Assembly: GCA_020636225.1 (NCBI GenBank)
Contig: JACJYI010000006.1
Coordinates: 330,501 to 394,500, forward strand
Origin: Lewinellaceae bacterium
Lineage (GTDB): Bacteria; Bacteroidota; Bacteroidia; Chitinophagales; Saprospiraceae
DNA length: 64,000 nt
Direction of reading: 5' to 3'
The position numbers and the translations under genes were made by a program. The notes beneath the pieces are model-generated. The model was not told the origin of the DNA, did not search any database, and was given only the letters and a program-made list of their open reading frames with translations. Positions 49,744 through 56,880 of this stretch are shown here, piece by piece (position 1 is the first letter of the stretch; every line of letters begins with the position of its first letter).

Positions 49744-52287
49744 CTACCTCACCACCTCCACCTCTCCCTGCCGTTGCACGACAGTGCCATCGATGAGCAG
49801 GATACGAGCCTGCCATAAATACATGCCAGGGTCGACATGTTGCCCATTCGATTTGCCATCCCAGGCACAATGAGGATGATCGAGAGGAAGATCCGCACAG
49901 CGATGCAGGAGTCCCCCCCAGCGGTCGAAGATCTCCAACAACTCCATACCTGCCACATCCTCTCCGGCCAGAACGGACCAGGTGTCGTTAATGCCATCGG
50001 CATTCGGACTGAAGGCGGTGGGGAAAAAGATGCCGGTGACCGGCCGATCGACTATCACCGTAACCTGCGCGGAAACGGTACAGCCCCGGCTGTCCGTGAG
50101 CGTGAGGGTGTACGTCGTGGTGGCGGTGGGTGAGGCTTCTGGCCGCTCACAATCGGCACAGCTCAAACCATCAACGGGCGACCAGGCCCATGTCAAGGGT
50201 GCTATGCCGTTCACCTGGGGTACGAGGGTCGTCGATGCCCCTGCGTGGATGGATACCGAACCCGGGAGGATGAGCGACAAATCCTCCGGTATGGGGAGGA
50301 TAAACTGGAGCACGGTATCGCACTGGCCGACACCACTCACAGTGACGGAATATACGCCCGGGGCCAGGAGGTCTCTTTGGGGATCGGTGCTGCCATCGGC
50401 CCAGGTCCATGTCAGGGCGGGATCACCAATGAGGGTGATCTCGCCATCATCATCGCCCGGGCACAGCGGGGAGATCACATCGGCCTCTACCTGCGGAACA
50501 TCGCCGCGAATGACGGTGATGACACTGGTGCTGTCACAGCCGTTTTCCCCGGGCAGTACCAGTGGGTATACCCCTGGCTGGCTCACCGGCTGGCTATGGA
50601 CCGGAACGACCATGCCCGGACAGAGGGTGAGGGTATCGGCGGTCTGAATGGCGGGCAGAACGGTGAGGCAGAGGGTGACGGTGGTGTCGCAAACCCCGTC
50701 GCTGAGACGGAGGGCGAAGCAGGAGTCGGCTGCAAACGGCCCCAGGGTGATGGTGTCGGTGACGAAGGGTATGCCGTTCAGTTCACGAAGAGGGAGAGCG
50801 GCTGTGAAGAGCCGTGTAAATGCCCCGGAGCAGAGGGTGGATTCCTCCAGGGCCCAGGCTGCGGTGAAGGGATCATCAACCACAATGATCAGCGTATCGC
50901 TGACGGTATCGCAGGGACTGAACCGGGTGGCGATGAGGGTGTCCAGACCCGGGGTGTGGAAGTCGAGCACCAGGCTGTCCTGATCGCTGAAGGCCACGGT
51001 GTTGGCCCCGTGATAGGCCCACTCCGTCCAGGTGCCGGGGGCACAGGTATGGCTGACGGTGTAGGTCCACTGCTCGCAGGTGCGGGCCCGACGCTGGCCG
51101 GAAAGCCAGGGCGCATGGGGCCGCCAGTAACCGGCCGGCATGGAAGGCATGCCCAGTCCGCTTTCTCCCGGGCTGATGTCCAGCCCCTTCCAGAGGAAGT
51201 TGCAGGCTGGGCCAGTTTCGTTGGGGGCTTCGATCACATGCAGCCAGGTGTTGGGGTAGTCGCTTACATAGATGCGTCCATCGGGACCTGTGGCCATTCC
51301 TCCGCCGATGTTGATGTATTGAACCGGGAAATTTGAAGGAGGGGAGATCAGCACAGGCAAAGGATTTGGACTGAGCAGATCCACTTGATAAATCTCTTTC
51401 CCACCTTTGGGGTTATTGGAAAAATAAACATTGGTAATATCTGGAGAGAATTCAACACCATAGCCAGTCCCAAAATGGATAAAGCTCCAATGTTTAGAAC
51501 CAAATTTGCCGACATTACTATCAAATGTTAAGACTTGAATAAAAATGGAATCATCATTGCATATAGCACTTTCATACATAATAGCCAGATATCGGCCATC
51601 AGGTGAAAATCTCATTTGACCAGCAGATGATGAACATTGGCTATCAGAATTATTAATCGTTGAATGTCCGACATCAGAAATAATCTGTGTGCCAATGCCA
51701 GATTGAGTAATCGGCCAGGTAATGAAGCGATTGCCATCGGCGGCCCGGCACACCAGCCACCAGTCCTGCCCGTTGCACTGGTGGATGGCCGCCACCCGCT
51801 CACTGGTGCCTTTGTAGAGGGGTTGAACACTGACCACATCACCCAATCCACCGTCGAGGCTGAGATCCACTAGGATATGCCAGAGGGTCTTGAGGCTGTC
51901 ATGACTGTCGTAACTCTCCGGAATGAACACATCGAACAGGCTGTCCGACCCCGGCCGGGGCAGAATGAGGCCGTGGGTAGTGGAAGAGGCATTGGCAATG
52001 AAGATCTTTCCTTTGGGTAAGATGGTTTGATTTCGATTATAAATATGGGCTCCGTTGGTGTACAGAAGAAGCTCACCGTTGGCGCTACACCATCCGGTGC
52101 TCAATTCATAACTCCAGAATTGGGTTTGGTAGATCGTCTTTGGTGGTGACTCGTTAAAATCCAGAATACCTTGACCTTGGATATACCACTGGTCCTGTTC
52201 ATGGCCGGTAAGGCATTGAGCATTCCCCTCCGTGCCCAGGCATTCCACAAGGAGAATGAAGATCAATATGAACCGGAGGGAATACAT
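49744..52287 (-). CDS. T9SS type B propeller/PKD secreted protein, 847 aa
   Basis: ATG 52287 gives the signal peptide MYSLRFILIFILLVECL and leaves a promoter-like box 4 nt upstream. Residues about 25-400 are the LLLYTNG / LDGGLGDVV / FSPDGRYLA / GPDGRIYVSD propeller also seen in the proteins at 4711-8602. PKD/Ig-like domains follow (TWTEWAYHGANTVAFSDQDS, TWTWADGSTDPQRDLLAPG), with one GCDS module (LCPGMVVPVHSQ to NGCDSTSVITV) between them. The last about 90 residues are a type B sorting domain (FPTAFSPNADGINDTW, EIFDRWGGLLH, AWDGKSNG, MYLWQARILL). The part encoded near 51300-51720 is AT-rich within an otherwise GC-rich gene. It lies inside the split formate dehydrogenase locus. Confidence 0.9.
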   Translation of the reverse strand: MYSLRFILIFILLVECLGTEGNAQCLTGHEQDQWYIQGQGILDFNESPPKTIYQTQFWSYELSTGWCSANGELLLYTNGAHIYNRNQTILPKGKIFIANASSTTHGLILPRPGSDSLFDVFIPESYDSHDSLKTLWHILVDLSLDGGLGDVVSVQPLYKGTSERVAAIHQCNGQDWWLVCRAADGNRFITWPITQSGIGTQIISDVGHSTINNSDSQCSSSAGQMRFSPDGRYLAIMYESAICNDDSIFIQVLTFDSNVGKFGSKHWSFIHFGTGYGVEFSPDITNVYFSNNPKGGKEIYQVDLLSPNPLPVLISPPSNFPVQYINIGGGMATGPDGRIYVSDYPNTWLHVIEAPNETGPACNFLWKGLDISPGESGLGMPSMPAGYWRPHAPWLSGQRRARTCEQWTYTVSHTCAPGTWTEWAYHGANTVAFSDQDSLVLDFHTPGLDTLIATRFSPCDTVSDTLIIVVDDPFTAAWALEESTLCSGAFTRLFTAALPLRELNGIPFVTDTITLGPFAADSCFALRLSDGVCDTTVTLCLTVLPAIQTADTLTLCPGMVVPVHSQPVSQPGVYPLVLPGENGCDSTSVITVIRGDVPQVEADVISPLCPGDDDGEITLIGDPALTWTWADGSTDPQRDLLAPGVYSVTVSGVGQCDTVLQFILPIPEDLSLILPGSVSIHAGASTTLVPQVNGIAPLTWAWSPVDGLSCADCERPEASPTATTTYTLTLTDSRGCTVSAQVTVIVDRPVTGIFFPTAFSPNADGINDTWSVLAGEDVAGMELLEIFDRWGGLLHRCADLPLDHPHCAWDGKSNGQHVDPGMYLWQARILLIDGTVVQRQGEVEVVR

Positions 52288-52291
52288 CTTT

Positions 52292-52299
52292 CGAAGATA
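52292..52299 (-). promoter_or_regulatory. Promoter-like box 4 nt before the type B gene
   Basis: Minus-strand TATCTTCG followed by AAAG and ATG 52287. The same box and spacing occur at 54588 and 61692. Confidence 0.4.
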
Positions 52300-52470
52300 G
52301 CTATAGGATAGTGGAACAATCGCCACACTGCATAGCATAAGAGGATTGCAGGCCTGTTTCTGATGCCTGACGTTTTTTTAATATTGAAAGCAGGATTATC
52401 CAATACGCAAGATAAAGGGCAACGAATGGGTAGTAAGTGACCCATTTGACAGAACTTCGACGTGTACCGT

Positions 52471-52690
52471 ATTAGCCCAGGGTTTTAACCCTGGGTCTTC
52501 AGGTGAACCGAGATAGAGAAATGGTTTTAACCATTTATCAAACATGCAAGCCGGCAGTCACAATGCTTCCAGAAGCCCGGGAGGAGGTGCTGGGGAAATG
52601 GTTGAAACCATTCCCTGTCCTCCCGATGGTTCATTCACCCGGGGCTAACCTCCTCCGGCGGTTGAAAAGCCCTGGGTTACACCGTCTCAG
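52471..52690. repeat. REP-like palindrome cluster
   Basis: CCCAGGGTTTTAACCCTGGG, AAATGGTTTTAACCATTT, GAAATGGTTGAAACCATT and a diverged CCGGGGCTAAC...AGCCCTGGGTTAC pair. The rest of the gap 52339-52801 shows no gene. Confidence 0.65.
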
Positions 52691-52801
52691 GGTTTGCAGT
52701 ATTTTTTATGAACAGGATGAGGCTGGTCCTTTTTACAAAGTCGTTCATCCCTGAGTCTCTTCGGTCTTAAGTTCTCCTCGACTTCTACACTCCTCCCCTC
52801 C

Positions 52802-54442
52802 TCAACGAAAATACGGCTCCAGCTCTTCCTGGAAATACATCAGACTGTTGCGCACCGGAAGTGGAATGCCTCCACCATGCGCACACAGGGACGCTGTTTG
52901 CAGTGTATGCAACAGATCATCAAAGAGGACTTTGTCGATCTTGTACGTTCCTGCTTCGGCCTTCTGCAGCATTTCCGCGGCTCGGTGGGTGCCCAGCCGG
53001 CAGGGGAAACACTTGCCACAGCTCTCGTAGGACGCGAACTCGAAGAGGTGGGTCAGGTAGTGGACCATGGGCATGCGCTCCGGGATGGAGACCACCGAGG
53101 CGTGCCCCAGCAGGAAACCTTCCCGGCTGAACGCCTCGAAGTCGACGGTCAGATCGCCGATCTTGCTCACCGGGACGATGCCACCCAGCGGACCGCCGAT
53201 ATGCAGTCCCTTGACCGGCTCGCGGAACCCGCCGCCCAGTTCGTAGACCACCTCCTTGAGGGAGGTACCCATCTCCACTTCCAGCATACCGGGTCGGTTG
53301 AACAGGCCGTCGAGGGAGATCAACTTGGTGCCGGATGATTTTTCCGTGCCCAGTGCCGCGTAAGCGGCCCCGCCATGATTCAGGATCCAGGGCAACGCTG
53401 CCAGTGTCTCCACATTGTTGACCACCGTGGGCTTGTTGAACAAGCCCTGCACCGCCGGATAGGGCGGACGGACCCGGACTTCCGGACGCTGCCCTTCGAT
53501 GGAATTGATCAGGGCCGTCTCTTCCCCGCAGATATAGGAGCCCTGGGCATGGATCACCTTGATCCGGAAGGAGAAATCACTGCCCAGGATCCGGTCGCCC
53601 AACAGGCCGTCCGCATGCAGTTGCTTCACCAGGTCTTCGGTCATCCGCACGGCTTCAGGATATTCCGCCCGGATATACATCACGCCCCAGCCGGCCCCGG
53701 TCACATAGCCGGCGGTCATCAGCCCCATCAACACAGCGATGCCCTGTTGCTCGAGGAGGTAGCGGTCGGAATAGGCACCGGGGTCGCCTTCGTCGGCATT
53801 GCAGATCACAAATTTGTCGGAGCCGGGAGCCTTCCGGCAAAAATCCAGCTTCATGCTGATGGGAAAACCGGCACCACCACGACCGCGCAGGCGGGATTGC
53901 TCGATCTCCTTCAGCCAATGCTCGGCCGGTTGGCCCAGTAGCCGCTCGACATGCACACGTGCATCCACGGGCTTGCCGGTCAGGACCGCCGTGCCGGTGG
54001 ATCGGACGGCATAGGTATCCATCGGGGCTTTGGTCCCCTCCAGGATGGAGGCGATCTCGGCAGGGCTCTTCGCGGAGTAATTGTTTCCCTGGTAATGAAA
54101 GGCCCCATTCTCATGGCACCGCCCGAGGCAGGTCATGTGACCGATCTCCTCCGGGGTGAATTTCTTCGCCAATTCGTGGTGCACCGCCTCCTGGGTACCG
54201 GCACACAAGCAGGCGGAACCATTGCAGACATAGACCTTCTTCCCGCGATTCTCTTCCCGGGTGAAATCATAGAAGGAGGCCGTGCCATAGGTGTTGGCGG
54301 TGCCGATCAGGAATTCCTGGGCCAGGCTTTCCAGGGCTTCGGGTGAAGGGGCGCCTTCTTCCAGGGCCGTTTCACCCAGTCGGGCGAACAGGTTGTCTGT
54401 CAGGCCCTTTCGGCCGGATAATTCACTCAGATTCTTGGACAT
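52802..54442 (-). CDS. fdsB: NAD-dependent formate dehydrogenase, beta subunit (NuoE/NuoF-like), 546 aa
   Basis: Takes electrons from the alpha subunit (42908-45724) through Fe-S clusters and FMN to reduce NAD+. An N-terminal thioredoxin-like [2Fe-2S] domain (VYVCNGSACLCAGT near 70, MTCLGRCHE near 103) is fused to a NuoF-like core with the NADH/FMN loop RGRGGAGFP near 185, NADEGDPGAYSDR near 215, GEETALINSIEG near 300, and a C-terminal [4Fe-4S] site SCGKCFPCRLGTHR with a later Cys in SLCAHGGG. Full length. In most genomes fdsB directly precedes fdsA; here strand and order are kept but a 7-kb insert separates them. Divergent from the TonB receptor gene. Confidence 0.94.
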   Translation of the reverse strand: MSKNLSELSGRKGLTDNLFARLGETALEEGAPSPEALESLAQEFLIGTANTYGTASFYDFTREENRGKKVYVCNGSACLCAGTQEAVHHELAKKFTPEEIGHMTCLGRCHENGAFHYQGNNYSAKSPAEIASILEGTKAPMDTYAVRSTGTAVLTGKPVDARVHVERLLGQPAEHWLKEIEQSRLRGRGGAGFPISMKLDFCRKAPGSDKFVICNADEGDPGAYSDRYLLEQQGIAVLMGLMTAGYVTGAGWGVMYIRAEYPEAVRMTEDLVKQLHADGLLGDRILGSDFSFRIKVIHAQGSYICGEETALINSIEGQRPEVRVRPPYPAVQGLFNKPTVVNNVETLAALPWILNHGGAAYAALGTEKSSGTKLISLDGLFNRPGMLEVEMGTSLKEVVYELGGGFREPVKGLHIGGPLGGIVPVSKIGDLTVDFEAFSREGFLLGHASVVSIPERMPMVHYLTHLFEFASYESCGKCFPCRLGTHRAAEMLQKAEAGTYKIDKVLFDDLLHTLQTASLCAHGGGIPLPVRNSLMYFQEELEPYFR

Positions 54443-54481
54443 AGGTCTAGTTGTTGGTCTTGCCTCCAGGCAATGGAACAG

Positions 54482-54489
54482 GAAAGTTA
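54482..54489 (-). promoter_or_regulatory. Possible promoter box of fdsB
   Basis: Minus-strand TAACTTTC, one mismatch from TAnnTTTG, 39 nt before ATG 54442. Confidence 0.3.
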
Positions 54490-54587
54490 GCAGTTATCCC
54501 CCGGATCAGAAAATATGGATCCGCCTGATCCGGCATCCAGCCGGCTTCGCGCTGGCCTCCGGGCTTTCACGGATGTTCCAGCCTGCT

Positions 54588-54595
54588 TATCTTCG
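54588..54595 (+). promoter_or_regulatory. Promoter-like box 5 nt before the TonB receptor start
   Basis: TATCTTCG followed by GGCGG and ATG 54601. A start of transcription at the usual distance would give a leaderless or near-leaderless mRNA. Confidence 0.4.
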
Positions 54596-54600
54596 GGCGG

Positions 54601-56880
54601 ATGGCTCGCGTACTCTCCTTCATCGCCCTGTTCCTGTTCGCCTGGACGTTGTCCGCCCAGGTCGACACGGCCGGTATTCCCATCAGCCGACTGGGCCGGG
54701 AAGATCTGCGGAACGACCTGCTGCCGTTCGACAAGCAGACGGTGGTCACGGCCTCCCGTTCCCTGCGGGAGATCCGGGATCTGCCCTTTACTACCTATAT
54801 CATCACGGCGGAAGAGATCCGCAACCAGGGGTATGTCACCCTGGTCGATGCCGTGCGCATGCTGCCCGGCATCCGGGTCTCCCAACCGGGTTCCGGGGCG
54901 GATGGCGAGACCTTCCTGATGCGGGGCCTGCTGGGCAACAGCTACTGCAAGATCCTCATCGACGGTGTGCCCGTCAAACCCTTTGCCACCCGGGGTATGC
55001 CCATCGGGGCCCAGCTGCCTGTCCGCCAGGCCGACCGGATCGAGGTGATCTATGGCCCGGCCGCGGCACTGTATGGCAGTGACGCCAACGCCGGCGTGAT
55101 CAACATCATCACCAAGCGATCCGAGCGACCGGTATATGCCCGCGCCAATCTGACCATGGGGGGCAATGGATTCACCGGACTGGACGTGTTCTTCGGGGGT
55201 AAGTTCGGCAAGAACAATCGTCTGCTGCGGTTCAATGTCTACGCCAGTGCGGCCAATCGGAACGATACGGATTTCCTGGATCCGCAGGATGCCATCTACG
55301 ATCCCAGGACCTATCTCGACCGGTATCGCTCCCCACTGGTCAGGCAGTCCATCCTGCAATTTGACTCGGCCACGTATTACACCCGACTTCCCCAGGCCCA
55401 GTTTCCCCACCAGAGTCGCAGTCTCGGACTCAATCTCGCCTACCGCGGATTGCGGTTTTCCACGGACATCTTCTACCGCCGGGATCCCAGTACCCTCGGC
55501 CTCAATCCCGTAGCCGTGAATTACCAGAATCCCCAGGATTTCCACGGGGAACGGATCACCCGGTTCCGGTTCGGCTATCAGCGCTATGCCGCGAAATGGG
55601 GCATCGAGACCAATTTATCCGGGCTGATCTATGCCATGGACCCCCAATCGTCCTATCCCTACCAGGTCAACCAGTTGGGCGATGCCCTCTATGGACTGAG
55701 CTATCTCAAGGCCAGTCAGTCGGGAAGCCTGGATCAGATGCTCTACGATTCGCTGGTCCAGGTGATCGGCGACCGGTATTTCACCGGTAATCGGTTCAGT
55801 TCGGCGGAATCCAACGAATTCGACCTGGACCTGATCCTGTCCGTTTACCCCTGGAAATTCCTGGAATGGTCCGCCGGCATCCAGGGCAAGGCCTTCTTCA
55901 GTCGGGCCCAGCGCAACAACCTCCGGTTTCCCAACGACACCAACAACGACCTTCCCCTGGAAGAGGGCCAGTTTGCCAATGCCTTCACCCAGCTGATCCT
56001 GTCCTTGAAGCCGTTCCAGGTGTTCAGCGGGGTGTCCTACTACATCTTTGATCAGAAACCCCAGATCAATCCGCGATTCGGGCTCTCCTGGAGGGCCACG
56101 GACCAATTGAGCCTGCGCGGCTTTTATGGACGGGCACTCCGACAGCCTCCTGTGTACTACTTCGGCCAGACCTACCTCATTCCCAAGGACAACATCCTCA
56201 ACCCGTCACCTGCCCCCATCCCCCTGGAGCCCGAGGAGACCTCCTCCTGGGAGGCCGGTTTCCGCTGGCATCCCCTTTCCTGGCTGCATGCCGACATGAG
56301 CTGGTTCTCCTCCAGGACGGAGAACTTCATTGTCTATAAAAAGATCGAACCCCTGGAGGAGGAGCTGCTGAATGCCCCGGTCCTCTTGGGTTACTTTAAT
56401 TTCGGAGACACCTACCTGGACATTCAGGGGATCCAGAGCCGGATCACCCTCGGCAACCCTGCCATCAGCAACCGGATCCTCCTGGAACTGGGCCTGACCT
56501 GGAGCCGGGGAGAAGAAAGGGTGACCGTGCAGAAAGCCCCGCTGCCCTATGTGCGCGAATACCCTCAATGGCTGATCAAGACCCGCCTGACCTACCGTTG
56601 GAAGGAGCGGTTCTTCACCACCCTGGACCTGCGCATGGCCACTGATTTCTGGGCGAACAATGCCGAACCGCCAGCCCGCCGACTGGAGGGGTACAAGATC
56701 GTGGACCTCAACTTCCGCTACCACCTCACCCGCAACTTCCAGACCTTCTTCCAGATCCGCAACCTGCTGGCAGATGAATTTGCCGGCATATCGGCCACCG
56801 GTACCGGCGATGACCTGCAATTCAATCCTCAAATGGGCAGAACCCTGTGGGTGGGCCTGAGCTACGACCTCGAACAATGA
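54601..56880 (+). CDS. TonB-dependent outer-membrane receptor, 759 aa
   Basis: Energised outer-membrane importer or sensor. The signal peptide ends at LSAQ (residue 19). A plug domain covers about 45-165 (VVTASRSLREIRDLPF, ADAVRMLPGI-like LVDAVRMLPGIRVSQP, LIDGVPVKPF, IEVIYGPAAALYGSDANAGVINIITK). A 22-strand-type barrel follows to the C-terminus, ending in LWVGLSYDLEQ. No N-terminal carboxypeptidase-like or signalling extension is seen, and no SusD partner follows, so this is not a SusC pair; it resembles vitamin or siderophore receptors. The substrate is not determined. It overlaps the adenylate cyclase gene by the ATGA tetranucleotide, so the two are translationally coupled. Confidence 0.93.
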   Translation: MARVLSFIALFLFAWTLSAQVDTAGIPISRLGREDLRNDLLPFDKQTVVTASRSLREIRDLPFTTYIITAEEIRNQGYVTLVDAVRMLPGIRVSQPGSGADGETFLMRGLLGNSYCKILIDGVPVKPFATRGMPIGAQLPVRQADRIEVIYGPAAALYGSDANAGVINIITKRSERPVYARANLTMGGNGFTGLDVFFGGKFGKNNRLLRFNVYASAANRNDTDFLDPQDAIYDPRTYLDRYRSPLVRQSILQFDSATYYTRLPQAQFPHQSRSLGLNLAYRGLRFSTDIFYRRDPSTLGLNPVAVNYQNPQDFHGERITRFRFGYQRYAAKWGIETNLSGLIYAMDPQSSYPYQVNQLGDALYGLSYLKASQSGSLDQMLYDSLVQVIGDRYFTGNRFSSAESNEFDLDLILSVYPWKFLEWSAGIQGKAFFSRAQRNNLRFPNDTNNDLPLEEGQFANAFTQLILSLKPFQVFSGVSYYIFDQKPQINPRFGLSWRATDQLSLRGFYGRALRQPPVYYFGQTYLIPKDNILNPSPAPIPLEPEETSSWEAGFRWHPLSWLHADMSWFSSRTENFIVYKKIEPLEEELLNAPVLLGYFNFGDTYLDIQGIQSRITLGNPAISNRILLELGLTWSRGEERVTVQKAPLPYVREYPQWLIKTRLTYRWKERFFTTLDLRMATDFWANNAEPPARRLEGYKIVDLNFRYHLTRNFQTFFQIRNLLADEFAGISATGTGDDLQFNPQMGRTLWVGLSYDLEQ

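Noticed and set aside
54443..54600. Possible cobalamin or other riboswitch before the TonB receptor
   Set aside because: The gap is only 158 bp, no conserved B12-box-like pattern was seen, and a promoter-like box sits 5 nt before the start codon.
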